This document shows, one piece after another, positions 43,401 to 55,200 of a stretch of 64,000 bases of DNA. A program made the translations under genes and the position numbers. The stretch is taken from positions 1,922,001 to 1,986,000 of the forward strand of contig NC_047068.1 in assembly GCF_902459465.1 (NCBI RefSeq), in the 5' to 3' direction. The DNA is from Asterias rubens (lineage: Eukaryota > Echinodermata > Asteroidea > Forcipulatida > Asteriidae). The notes under the pieces were generated by a model. The model was not told the origin of the DNA. It did no database searches and worked only from the letters and a program-made list of their open reading frames with translations. Within the stretch, counting starts at the first letter, position 1; each line of letters opens with the position of its first letter.

Positions 43401-45683
43401 AAAAAGATATAAGGTTTTATCCCGCCCCCAAATTTGAATCTGAGAAGTGTTACTGTCAGTATCCCTTCCCAGGTATTCCTATTAGGGATTATTCCTACAG
43501 CATGGACATCAATTGCTCCAGATTTCCAGCAATATCTCAAAAAAGGTAACCAGAGAATAGGATTTTAAAAAATTGAAAGTAAAAAAAAAATATATACTTT
43601 CCTATACAATAGCCACAATTAGGTGTTTTCTAGGCACCCTGTTAAATGCATCAAAATGTAACACTGTTGAAATGAAAACCCTGCTACATGGAGCTAAATG
43701 CATCACAGTTGAAATGAAAATACGGCTGAATTCAGCAAAATGCAACGTTGTTTTAATGATTCTGTTAATGCATTTAGCCCTGCTAAGTGCACCAACGTGC
43801 ATTGAAGTTTGGTGGGGACTGGGATTTGGCATGGACACAAGGCCAATGTAAAACCCTGCTAAATGCTGCACAGTACAAATAACCCGTTCACACGAGAGCA
43901 ATGTAGCAAGGGTCCCTTGCTAAATTGTATCACGGTTGTAAATTATCACGAAATGTAGCTCGTGTGAAAGGACAAACAATTCTCTACTGTTCAATGTCTC
44001 TTGTAAAATCATGCTATAGAGACCCATGTTAAATTGCTGTCGTGTGAGTAGCGCTATAGTATGGGTTTGAGTTGACTGCAAAATGTAAAACACATGTTGC
44101 AAGAGTTCTGCAGTTCGAACTAACCTGTAGGTTTCTTAGATCACCTCTCCACTCACAGCCACTTCTTACATTACTACAAAGAACCGTCATAGACAAGATT
44201 TCCCTCTCAAACGCAACATCGTCAAATATCTGCAGTGCATAAGAGTAGGGCATAATGTTAAAAATGATGGAATAAAAGCCGAGTCACACTGCAGCGATAA
44301 CGAAAACGGTAACGAAAACGATAACGACGCAAAGAGAGCTCATTCTATTGGTTGAAATGCTCCACGCACACGCTCATTCAACCAATGGAATGGAGGTATG
44401 CCGAGCATCTGTGCAGTATCAGGCTTGGCAAAGACTGTGATAGCACAAAATCTGATGGCAAAGGGATCGACATTTCAATCAGTATGCTATGATGCCGATG
44501 GTCTTCATACAGGAGAAGGCAGAAGACGAAAAAACAAGTCTCGGAACCACTTCAGCTCATAATGAGATTTATAATGCAAAGTTTTAAATCCTACTTAAAG
44601 TAATGTACAACATATTAAACAATTAACAGAGATGGTTGTAGAAGCATTCAAGTATAGAAAGTGATCAGCAAAGCAAGTCTGTAAAGGAATGAATGGCAAC
44701 ACTTACATCACTTTTGACATTTAGCCAGGTTTTGTCCACTGGGCACTTGGTGTATGGACGAGGACTACATACAAACAAAATATAAACAAAATACTTCAAC
44801 AAATAATAAACAACATATTGTGTCAAATTCCAAACTTGAATGCTATTGTTCCTGTGATTTGTGAGTTGTACAGCTCTATGGTTATAACTTAATAACAGAA
44901 ACCATCAACTTTTTGTTTAAAGACACTGTTTAAAGACACTATTGGTAATTGTCACAGACCAGTCTTCTCATTATCTCAACATATGCATAAAATAACAAAC
45001 CTGTGAAAGTTGCAAGATAATAATGGAAGAGAGAACACCCTTGTCACTTGAGGGTTGTGTGCTTTCGGATGCTTGATTTCGGGACCTTAAAATCTAAAAT
45101 TCTGAGGTCTCAAAATCAAATTTGTGAAAAATTACTTCTTTCTCAAAAACTATGTTACTTCAGAGGGAGTCGTTTCTCACAATGTTTTATTCTATCAACA
45201 ACCCTCCATTACTTGTTACCAAGTAAGTTTTTATGCTAACAATATTTTTGAGTAACTACCAATAGTGTCTGACTGCCTTTAAATACTTTGGGCAACATCC
45301 CCATGACAACCTAGCCACTAGGAATACCACATGAATTTCTCTATAGGGATCTAAACTTTGGTAACCATTAGAGCACCGTGCCACTTACAGAGGCCTTAGA
45401 CAGGATGTCTACCATCAAACTCATGGGATGTTGGGTTCATCAAATCTAACAGACCTTCCTTTGAAATAAAAACAGCGTTTTTCTTTTCATACCCGATTAT
45501 TTTCTGCATGCACATTTTGCAGAATCGATGGCCACACTTGGTTTGTAGTGGTGAACGCAGTGCTGCTAAACACACAGGGCAAATGTACTTGGGGTCGAGT
45601 GCTGGCTCAAACTCAGCATCATAGCCACCAGTCACTTCAGTAGATGATGTGTTATTACTGCAGGATCTTACACTATCAGCCAT
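37450..45683 (-). CDS. TRAF6: TRAF6-like E3 ligase/adaptor (RING, TRAF zinc fingers, MATH)
   Basis: Eight exons on the minus strand: 45683-45493, 44764-44707, 44229-44125, 42883-42725, 41599-41522, 40381-40295, 39414-39242, 37972-37450. Total 1374 bases, 457 residues, all phases consistent. RING finger: C35-x2-C38, C50-G-H52, C55-x2-C58, completed in exon 2 by C71-P-V-D74. The final Asp in place of Cys also occurs in TRAF6. Cys/His-rich TRAF-type zinc fingers span about 95-230, a short helical coiled-coil about 240-305, and the C-terminal MATH/TRAF-C domain about 311-457 (HWKIDLKS, QPGYKLCARL, GDYDDQLHFPF, VTLFDQ). TRAF6 relays Toll/IL-1 and TNF-family signals to NF-kB. The MATH pattern resembles TRAF6 most, but another TRAF subtype is possible. 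Reading past the exon 1 donor gives a spurious extension. Confidence 0.88.
38920..39155. mobile_element. Family H element, left arm truncated
   Basis: ACACAAATACGCCTCGAAAT to ATTTCGAGGCATATTTGTGT forms the inner palindrome. The right terminus is GGCAACGTGTCACTTTAAT. Confidence 0.75.
39830..40016 (+). mobile_element. LINE 3' UTR relic with (ATTGA)n tail
   Basis: AATAAAGAATTAAATTGAAT followed by ATTGA repeats, the same type of tail as the LINE ending at 62238. Lies in a TRAF6-like intron. Confidence 0.65.
40137..40277. mobile_element. Family A element, copy 9 (internally deleted)
   Basis: One end and the CTCCCCATTACTCGTTACC region remain. The right TTAA (40274-40277) is 17 bp inside the donor of exon 6 of the TRAF6-like gene. 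Confidence 0.75.
40440..40620 (+). mobile_element. LINE C-terminal relic
   Basis: Reads RAAHSYESFKSLVKTHLFR, the standard end of a CR1/L2-type reverse transcriptase, then a short AT-rich tail with AATAAA. Confidence 0.65.
41070..41440. repeat. Pair of S2 tails in opposite orientation around a GC-rich MITE
   Basis: GCATCAGGGATAAAGAATA at 41082 and the inverse body at 41340-41440 (CACATCGGTGTATGGGTAAA). Between them, 41155-41330, is a segment with GACGTCAT and GTGCGCATTTTAGGCG that resembles 30890-31090. Confidence 0.6.
41720..42135. mobile_element. Family F fold-back element
   Basis: Left arm near 41775-41960 and right arm near 42040-42130 are inverted around CTACTACCACGGAGTAGAT / CTACTCCGCGGTAGTAG. 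Lies in a TRAF6-like intron. Confidence 0.7.
42400..42594. mobile_element. Family H element, right half
   Basis: From ACTCCCATAAATGGG through AACGTATCCCTTTAA. The left arm is missing. Confidence 0.7.
42926..43301. mobile_element. Family A element, copy 10
   Basis: Near full-length, TTAA retained on the right. It begins 43 bp upstream of the acceptor of TRAF6-like exon 4. Confidence 0.85.
44275..44400. mobile_element. Second, truncated relative of the LINE-inserted MITE
   Basis: Shares the GATAACGAAAACG arm and the CACGC / CATTCAACCAAT centre with the element at 59160-59338. It lies in the TRAF6-like intron just upstream of exon 3. The distal inverted arm is missing or decayed. Confidence 0.6.
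44917..45282. mobile_element. Family A element, copy 11
   Basis: TTAA at both ends. The left terminus is duplicated (TTTAAAGACACTG then TTTAAAGACACTATTGG). It lies in TRAF6-like intron 1. Confidence 0.82.
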
Positions 45684-46009
45684 GATGTCTTAGAAACAAA
45701 ACTATAAAAAAGAACATTTCAAGTTATTCACAAGTTTTACATCTCAATAAAAAACTCCAGCATGCACCTTTTCTCGTGCACTTAATAACATTTTGTAAGT
45801 GGAAACGATATATCAATTCAGTCCCCATAGTGCAGCTTTAGAAAGTAGCACAATGAATTAATACTGCATGGAACTGTACTCTGGCTGGACGAAGTAAGTT
45901 TTCTTAAAATAACAAAAAATTAGGAAGTCAGCTTGCAAGTTGTTATTCACCCATGCATTTGTATTGTTATATCATCAGTTAATAATACAGTCCAGAAGAC
46001 CATGGGTCC

Positions 46010-46330
46010 TGGTGCTCAATTTCATAGACCTGTTAAGCACAAAAAATTGCTTAGCATGAAATTTCTTCCTTGATAAAAACAGGAATACCGGCCAAATTTC
46101 GGTTTGTTGCATATTGCTTGTTACTGGTTATTCAGCTGTTGTTTGCTCATCCTGAAAATCATGTGAAAATTTGGTTGGTAATCCTGTTTTTATCAAGGCA
46201 GAAGCTCTATGAAATTGGGCCCCTGGATGGAGGTTGGCTTGCCTTTTCGTGTGCAACTCTATATGAAATGGAAACTTGTACAGCCTGCATCCAACACAAA
46301 ATTGGTTGAGCAGCTCTATGAAATTGGATA
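46010..46330. mobile_element. Family C element (two units)
   Basis: CTCAATTTCATAGACC start, GATAAAAACAGGA inner arms and several CTATGAAATTGG words. Lies upstream of the TRAF6-like gene. Confidence 0.6.
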
Positions 46331-47929
46331 CAGGCATGGCGCCACCACTTTTTTAATTCAATATGAAATTAAATAGTATCTAATTCAAATTTACATTCAA
46401 TGAGATATCCCTTTTTGAAAGAGTGGTGGCGCCATACGGAAACTTTTCCCAATGAGATATCCCTTTTTGAAAAAATGAGTGAACAAGTTTTGGCGCCATA
46501 CGGAATGTTATCCTAATGCATGCCTATGGTTTGGACAATCCACCAACATGTGCAGGTCTACACCCTACTACTGTACTAGTACTAGTCCTCGAACTAGAGG
46601 TTTCGTTCCAAGGGGGAAGGGCAAACCGAAGTCTGTCTCAATCAAGGCTTGTCAAACTAACTGGTCCTTGGTCTTTCTACGGGTGTCTTAACGTTCTATG
46701 TATCTACTTATAAGGTTGTTTTCTGCATTATATTTTAACAATTCATGTAAAGCATGTTTTTAGTAATGCATGCGCCATTGATTGCTCGCAGTTTTAGTGT
46801 AGAGAAAAAAATTCGTAAGAAGATCAAAATGAAATGTGTCATTAAAAACAAGCTAAACACAAACAACACAGGTGATATTTTCCTACAGTTATAAGAGTAA
46901 ATCACCTATAAATAGTCGTAATAAAACAGAAGGCTCGATTAAGATTACAATTTGACGAAGCTGTAATTCCACACTTTAAAACACCCGCCTTCCCAGTGAA
47001 ATCACAACACTCCTCTGCTCCGAGATTGTCAAGTCCAAATGAACGCAAAAAAACGTCGGTCGGTCCTTCAAACTACTGCCGTAGATGGCGCCCTGCCAGA
47101 TTGATGGTGCGTGAACTTAAAAGAAAAAGAAAAAGGAAAAGCCGCCCATTGCTCGAGGGTCTCAACTTATTGATTTCACAAACACAAGGTACATAGCCTA
47201 TTTAAAACAACAGTGGACAAAACTTGCTTTAATACAAAAGTGTAAAGGCAAAAGGCCTACCGATAAGCTCATTATAAAGACGACAAGACATACCAGAAAA
47301 TATAAACTGGGATAGCTCTATCTGGGACCCGTTTATCTGACCGATAGAAGGGGCTGGGTTCCCACCTCAACAAACCCATTCCCCCCTCCCAAAATGAGAT
47401 TCCAAAATGCACTTATGGAATTCATGGTTCGATACGTTATTAAATGTAGCCTCTTCGTGTCCCCCAAGCCGCCCCCCCCCCCAAAAAAAAAGGGTTTTGG
47501 GTCGCAGGTCGCCTCGCCCACACCTGCCGCATAACTGACACCGCCCCCATAACTGACGTCTAAAGTAATAGTTTCGTCACTGGACGGAGGAATATAGTTA
47601 TCATTTCATAGTTTTACTAACATAGTAATAAAACAAAGCATGAACAAAGTAAGGCTATTTATAACAAATATATGCTGCAAAGGGGGATCGAGTAATACAG
47701 GGTCCTGTTTTGTAATTTTTTTTTTCCATCTCCCTCCTCAAAAGGATGTTTAAAAATAAAATATTCATTTTTTACTCTCACAAATATCTTTCAATCCTGC
47801 TTAGTATCACCAATAATTCAGAAGAGATAAATCTTCTTATATGCGATTGTTCTAATAAAACAGTTGTCATGATAAAACTGTGTTCTAATTATGATTCTAG
47901 TCTCTTCTCATTTTGATTCTAGTAAAGTA
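46331..47929. other. Upstream flank of the TRAF6-like gene
   Basis: Contains two tandem segments with GAGATATCCCTTTTTGAAA and GGCGCCATACGGAA (46395-46505), a unit also seen near 33940-34010. The remainder shows no supported gene. A basic-looking short ORF at 46996-47196 has no family features. Confidence 0.5.
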
Positions 47930-50134
47930 AATAAACGTCTGGTTTAGTAAATACTCTGAGCTACAAGTCCTCCAGCCCTGTGGGTTTCCCCCCAATTGAA
48001 GCCCTGAAGAAATAGCAATGGTGCTCGTTTAGTAAACACTCTGAGCTACAAGTCCTCCAGCCCTGTGGGTTTCCCCCCAATTGAAGCCCTGAAGAAATAG
48101 CAATGGTACTGGCTTAGTAAATACTCTGAGCTACAAGTCCTCCAGCCCTGTGGGTTTCCCCCCAATTGAAGCCCTGAAGAAATAGCAATGGTACTGGCTT
48201 AGTAAATACTCTGAGCTACAAGTCCTCCAGCCCTGTGGGTTTCCCCCCAATTGAAGCCCTGAAGAAATAGCAATGGTGCTGGTTTAGTAAGGACTCTGAG
48301 CTACAAGTCCTCCAGCCCTGTGGGTTTCCCCCCAATTGAAGCCCTGAAGAAATAGCAATGGTGCTGATTTAGTAAGGACTCTGAACTACAAGTCCTCCAG
48401 CCCTGTGGATTTCCCCCCAATTGAAGCCCTGAAGAAATAGCAATGGTACTGGCTTAGTAAATACTCTGAGCTACAAGTCCTCCAGCCCTGTGGGTTTCCC
48501 CCCAATTGAAGCCCTGAAGAAATAGCAATGGTACTGGCTTAGTAAATACTCTGAGCTACAAGTCCTCCAGCCCTGTGGGTTTCCCCCCAATTGAAGCCCT
48601 GAAGAAATAGCAATGGTACTGGCTTAGTAAATACTCTGAGCTACAAGTCCTCCAGCCCTGTGGGTTTCCCCCCAATTGAAGCCCTGAAGAAATAGCAATG
48701 GTGCTGGTTTAGTAAGGACTCTGAGCTACAAGTCCTCCAGCCCTGTGGGTTTCCCCCCAATTGAAGCCCTGAAGAAATAGCAATGGTGCTCGTTTAGTAA
48801 ATACTCTGAGCTACAAGTCCTCCAGCCCTGTGGGTTTCCCCCCAATTGAAGCCCTGAAGAAATAGCAATGGTACTGGTTTAGTAAGGACTCTGAGCTACA
48901 AGTCCTCCAGCCCTGTGGGTTTCCCCCCAATTGAAGCCCTGAAGAAATAGCAATGGTGCTGGTTTAGTAAATACTCTGAGCTACAAGTCCTCCAGCCCTG
49001 TGGGTTTCCCCCCAATTGAAGCCCTGAAGAAATAGCAATGGTGCTCGTTTAGTAAATACTCTGAGCTACAAGTCCTCCAGCCCTGTGGGTTTCCCCCCAA
49101 TTGAAGCCCTGAAGAAATAGCAATGGTGCTGGTTTAGTAAGGACTCTGAGCTACAAGTCCTCCAGCCCTGTGGGTTTCCCCCCAATTGAAGCCCTGAAGA
49201 AATAGCAATGGTGCTGATTTAGTAAGGACTCTGAGCTACAAGTCCTCCAGCCCTGTGGGTTTCCCCCCAATTGAAACCCTGAAGAAATAGCAATGGTGCT
49301 GGTTTAGTAAACACTCTGAGCTACAAGTCCTCCAGCCCTGTGGGTTTCCCCCCAATTGAAGCCCTGAAGAAATAGCAATGGTGCTGGTTTAGTAAATACT
49401 CTGAGCTACAAGTCCTCCAGCCCTGTGGGTTTCCCCCCAATTGAAGCCCTGAAGAAATAGCAATGGTGCTGGTTTAGTAAATACTCTGAGCTACAAGTCC
49501 TCCAGCCCTGTGGATTTCCCCCCAATTGAAGCCCTGAAGAAATAGCAATGGTGCTGGTTTAGTAAATACTCTGAGCTACAAGTCCTCCAGCCCTGTGGGT
49601 TTCCCCCCAATTGAAGCCCTGAAGAAATAGCAATGGTGCTGATTTAGTAAATACTCTGAGCTACAAGTCCTCCAGCCCTGTGGGTTTCCCCCCAATTGAA
49701 GCCCTGAAGAAATAGCAATGGTGCTGGTTTAGTAAATACTCTGAGCTACAAGTCCTCCAGCCCTGTGGATTTCCCCCCAATTGAAGCCCTGAAGAAATAG
49801 CAATGGTGCTGGCTTAGTAAATACTCTGAGCTACAAGTCCTCCAGCCCTGTGGATTTCCCCCCAATTGAAGCCCTGAAGAAATAGCAATGGTGCTGGTTT
49901 AGTAAATACTCTGAGCTACAAGTCCTCCAGCGCTGTGGATTTCCCCCCAATGGGAGACTTTCTGGGACGATAGAGGGCAGCAGACTTACCGGGTAAATCC
50001 ATTGTTCTCAGAATTATGCGCATGTTCAGAACTACGTAAACAATGGAAATTTACCCGGTATGTCTGCTGCCACCTAGCGTTGGAAAGTCTCCTATTGAAG
50101 CCCTGAAGAAACAGCAATGGTGCTGATTTAGAGA
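47930..50134. repeat. 85-bp satellite array, 24 units
   Basis: Unit starts around GGTTTAGTAAATACTCTGAG and contains CTCCAGCCCTGTGGGTTTCC and GAAGCCCTGAAGAAATAGCA. Period is exactly 85 (47943, 48028, and so on). Removing the 144-bp insert leaves 2040 bp, that is 24 units. Variants alternate at a few fixed sites (ATACTC/GGACTC/ACACTC; GGTTTAG/GGCTTAG/GATTTAG/CGTTTAG; GTGGGT/GTGGAT). All frames have stops, so it is not coding. Confidence 0.98.
49951..50094. mobile_element. 144-bp fold-back insertion inside the last satellite unit
   Basis: Ends GGGAGACTTTC / GAAAGTCTCC, with inner arms TTACCGGGTAAATCCATTG / CAATGGAAATTTACCCGG. It interrupts CCCCAA|TTGAAG of the 85-bp unit, with AT present at both edges. 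Confidence 0.9.
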
Positions 50135-50873
50135 GTAGATTATAAACACAAATATTTAATTCAAGGTGATGTACAAGTAAGGCTTGATGAACACAAAGAA
50201 TAGACACAGAGGCAGCAATTCCACAATAGATCATCACCTTTAACTCCCATAAAATTATATCCAAATAACAATTATTGCATTTACAAATTCAATAGGCCAT
50301 AACTTAATTCATACATACAATTTTTACATTATGTTAGACATAATTCATGTGTATGTGGTGTACATTAATAACCAACAAAGACATCTCATTTTAGAATGTT
50401 ATACAATACATTATCCACCCATGACAACTGAAGTTGAAAGGTCAAACATAATTTCATACTAAACTCTTCTCATATTAGAAATTGTCAAAACCCCTCATTT
50501 TCAACACGGACCTAAGTTCAAATCCTGCAAGCAACAAAAAGATTCACAGGCAGAAGGTTGTACAAATACTACTTCAAGGTGACAAAAATTAAGGTACAAA
50601 AATTCCCCAAACTTAACAAAAACTTGAAAAGAAATAAAAGTCTACGGCATGGACAAGTGTCTATCTCATACCAATGAATGTCAAGTCAAGAGTGGAGTAG
50701 AAAACATACAGCATACACATTTTGTGAGATTCATTTTGTTTACTTGCCCATTATCAAAGTTTAGCATGAATACATTATTGGCATAACTAATACATGTAGC
50801 ACACCAATCCCCCCCCCCAAAAAAAAAAAACCAGGACAAGCCCAATGTTAACAACAAAATCTAGAAAACCAGG
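50135..50873. other. Intergenic, no gene seen
   Basis: AT-rich sequence with no long ORF and no recognised repeat until the family B element at 50874. A C/A run occurs at 50810-50830. Confidence 0.5.
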
Positions 50874-51547
50874 GGTCGATTTCACAAAGAGTTAGTAGGA
50901 CTAGTCCTTACTTAGGACTAGTCCTTACTCTTACTAATTAGGACTAGTCCTTACTTAGGACATGGAGCTATAGCTCCATGGGAAGAGTAACTGGTCCTAA
51001 CTCGAGATTAGACTAGTCCTAACTCTTTGTGAAATTCACCCCAGAACACATAAATTAACATGAGCCCCACAAAGTAATATTTTTGTTGCGCTTTTTTTCT
51101 GGCCAAGTATGCCTCTTAGTTAGCTTTCCACTGGCTGCTACTCATTTGCAATGACAATGTTTACCCTTGCAGTTACCCATTATTTACTCCTGGATGATGA
51201 GAAGCAATTATGGTCAAATGTCTTGCTCGAGGATCCAAATTCAATTGTGCCCCGACAATAACTAGGCCAGATTTCACAGCGAGATCCCAGATCCATCTTA
51301 AGATGAGTATTGACCAAATTCGTCTGAAGCTATTACTTCAATAAGATCTAGCTTGTGACGTTTTGTGGAGTCAGTTTCCCTGTGTGTGGTGCGTTTTTTA
51401 GACGACGTGTGCATGACACCATACATGTATCTGGACATGCATACTCTCAAAATGGGACACCATGAGTAGACAGTAGCCGCATGTGATGTCATTGCAAAGG
51501 GTGATTACAGTCAGTAGCAATAGTGATAAGTGATCTCTATGTTTTAA

Positions 51548-51801
51548 TGGGTGCGGACGATAAGCTTCCCCGGGTCGACCCCGAGGTGCTCATTCCGGTG
51601 AGCCTCTGACAAGAGCTAATCGAACGATAACTCCCCCTCTCGTCATGACATCATGCACCTTGGGCCAACCCCAAGCCACCCATTCCACAAGTAGGGCACT
51701 AGGGGCTAACCCGGATGAGCCCCTGGAATGACGTCAAAGCTATTCGAACGCACCGGGGGCAGACTGGGGTCGACCCGGGGAAGCTAATCGCACGCACCCA
51801 T
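51548..51801. mobile_element. 256-bp GC-rich fold-back element, copy 2
   Basis: Same ends (TGGGTGCGGACGATAAGC / CTAATCGCACGCACCCA) and the same internal layout as 16844-17099, so they are independent insertions of one family. Confidence 0.85.
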
Positions 51802-52236
51802 TGATTGAGATTGATGTGATTGACTAACTTAACTTAAGATGAATCCTTGCTGAACCAGTACAAGCTTGCCAGTGTTTTCTACCTAATTCAAAGATGAAAA
51901 GAGGAAAGTACAGAATAGTTTTTCGCATACTTCCTCGACACTTGCTCCACTGGGGTACATAGTCAGGTAGTTAATCCATTTCAAGCTATTGTGTAGCAAT
52001 GTAGATTTGATCATTCCAACCGCAAAACTAGTATGAATGAACAAGAAATTCCAGGACATAATTACTGTTGAAAGCTGACTTTAGTGTCTTTTTGCAACAA
52101 CAACAACCAGCACAGAACACCTCCCCTACAAAACAAACAACCCTAAAACAAAGAATGACAGTAACCCCCCAAAAAAACTTTTAAAAAGACAAAATATATA
52201 GTTATACTAGCAAAAAAAAACAACCTTCAACAGCTT

Positions 52237-55200
52237 TCATAATCTCTTCAGAGTTCTCTTTTTGTCTCTCCTCTTTTTGTCCAAGACTTTCTTATCTCCA
52301 GCATGTTTCTTGGCATGAGGACCATTGGTATTGGATCCCGATGTCGAGGGACAATTCTCATCAATTTCTCTAGATTCTTTAACTCCTCGGCCAGACTTTG
52401 CATGGATATCCGTCATCATTTTGGCCCTCATGAAATAATCATCATATTGTTCTAATAGTAGTCTCCCAGCTTCCTCGTTCAACGCTGATTCCGGATTGGG
52501 ATATATGAGTAAGCACTTGATTGTCTGAAAGTAAAAATGAAACATTTGTTGTAATTCACCAAAACCTTTCACATTGAGTAAGTATCAATAGTAGATGTGT
52601 TGCAATCCGGTCATTGACCACCATCTTTGATGTAAAACAATGGAAAAGTGCACTGCGCATGACTCTCAGTCAATGGTAGCTCTTCACGCGTGCACAAGTC
52701 ACCAAACATGGTGGCCGATGATGTCTATTGCAATCCGTCTATTTGTTCCCTGTAAATTCAAAACCAGGATTGGTGGATTTTAATTGAAATCTGCAATTAA
52801 ATTTCTGAGCAGCAGCAGAATGTAACTGCATACATGTGCACTAACAAAGTATTTCTGTACAGATTTGAGTACCGGGTATTCATTCAATTGTTATTGTGTG
52901 GCACTCTTGCATGCACTTGTGATATCTCACTTAGTAAGCCTGATACAAATAGGGACAAAAGTCACTGGAACAAATGATTGAACTCACTCTTTACCACATA
53001 ATCACGCTGAACTGAATAAATGGTGCATCCATGCAAGCTTTCTCAAACCAAGTGTGTTGTACCTTAACAACTTTGGAAAATGCCGGACGGAATGGGTGAA
53101 TCAATAACCTACACTACTCAATACTAATAGCAATAATGAGGTTAAATTGCACATGGTGTATTGTAAACAAAAAACATATCAATCTGCCACCATTCTAGGC
53201 ATCAGGGCCCAATTTCATAGAGCTGCTAAGCACAAAAGTTTGCTCAGCATGAAACTTTTGCCTCGATAAAAATAGGATTACCAACCAAATGTCCACATGA
53301 TTTTCAGGAAAAGCAAACAGCGGCTGAATACCAGTAACAAGCAAAATGCAACAGACGGAATTTTGTTGGTAATCTTGTTTTTACCAAGAAAAAAATTTCA
53401 TGCAAGCAAATTTTTGTGCTTAGCAGCTCTATGAAATTGGGCTTTGATCATTCATTCTTTTACAAAGATCTTTTTATCTGAACAATAAGATTATCATTAT
53501 GTTTTGTTTATTCTTCATTTTCTATTATATAATGTTTTCATTTTGTGTAGGCGCCTTGATCGGTTTTCTGGAAAAGTGCGCATTATAAATCCATACTCAC
53601 AAGAAGTAGATGCTTGATGCCCATATCAGCTTTCCAATCTCGTTTCAATGTGTTAACGCAAATCTCTCCATTACTAGCTACATTAGGGTGGAACACCTTG
53701 GTCAGAAAATAGCCCTTTGGTGGTGTTCTTGGAAAGTCCTTTCCTAATACTAGTTTTATTCTGAAGATACCGCCTGCATAGGGAGTTCCAGCTGCAGTAA
53801 TAAAAGATAAAACAAAGGTCAAATGTAGAATTAATGTTAAATTATAGTTTGTATTAAAAAAAAGATTGGCCAACAAAAGGACATGCTCAACAATAATCAA
53901 ATCTTAGTTTCACTTCCTCCATCACCTTAACAACTTTTTTATGAATAAATATAAATAAGGATAATACATAAAAACCAACAATATATCTTTGGTATGAATA
54001 TTCTGGAAAATTTAAATGATCCAGGATATGACTACATTGACAGCAACATTAGAACCTCACACAAAGTGAGATTGAAACAAGCGAAAAAGATATAAGAAAA
54101 GATGTAAACATGGTTTAAATTTATCTGTAAATCGTCACAGACTAAAACAAGTTAACTCTAATATAAAACATCCACAGGTTTGCCGACTTATTGAAAATCA
54201 TGACGATGGCACTATCATTAACCATGAATAGATTCTGCTTATAAAGAGTACAATCTGAAGTCCCATTAAACTCATTTCTGCTTTGTGTTTCTTCGTTTAG
54301 CTGTCCTCTTATAACAATGTTCCTGTTACAAAGAGGTATGGCCAGTCCCAGTCTCTTGCTACAACAAGAGTAGACTGACTGTACTTATTCAGCCTGATAC
54401 TTCACGGAGGCTAGGCAACAAAGGCGATTGCCTCCATGCCCCTGGTCATTGCCTTGGTGACCTTAAAATACTCAAGTAGAAACTTACAACTTCCTCATAC
54501 ATGTAATAATAATAATAATTTGGGGGGCTACTCATCCTTACTCGCAGCTAGAGCTGAATTGCGAAGGACGCGGCTACAACGTGTTCGAGAAGCAGGCATG
54601 CAAGGGCTTCTTCAGCTGCCAGCCACATTAACCCATTATGACCACGGAGCACAGCCAAGATCAAACGTGTTGAAGGGTGCCCTTTATCAAAAAGGAAATA
54701 CCTTTGTGCCCTTGCCCTTTCAAAAATGAAGCATACAATTTCACGGCTCTGCTTATCGCGATTCCCCGCTTACGTGCAAGCGCCTAATTTCTGTGCTAGC
54801 CTTGTAAGCATAGAATGACTAGTAACGTTGAGTATGCAGGAGCAAAAGCCAAAATTCTCAACTAACCCATAAAATACGCTTGCCGTAAGCATAGAATTCC
54901 CTGCTTTTTTAAGCGCCGATTCTATACTTACCGTAAGCAGAGCCATGAAATACTACATTGTCCATTAACTTACATGGTCCTTCTATAGAGGCCTGGATAT
55001 CTGTGATGTCTTCTTCACTAGGGAGGAGCTTTATACCTTCTGGAGGGTCAGAGCAAAGGTCACCCACCTCTTTCGTGACCTGTCTGATGACATGGGGTGA
55101 CAGATTTTCTACATTGGAACTCTGTAACACAAAAGAGAAAATGGCGTTAGGATTATCATTAAGCAAAAAAAGTGACATTTAGTTTTAACAATTTTTTTTC

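Noticed and set aside
45396..45492. C-terminal extension of the RING ORF
   Set aside because: It is intron read-through. A GTATGA donor at 45492 and exon 2 at 44764 restore the missing RING ligands.
47930..50134. CRISPR-like array
   Set aside because: Units are contiguous 85-bp satellites with no variable spacers, in a eukaryotic genome.
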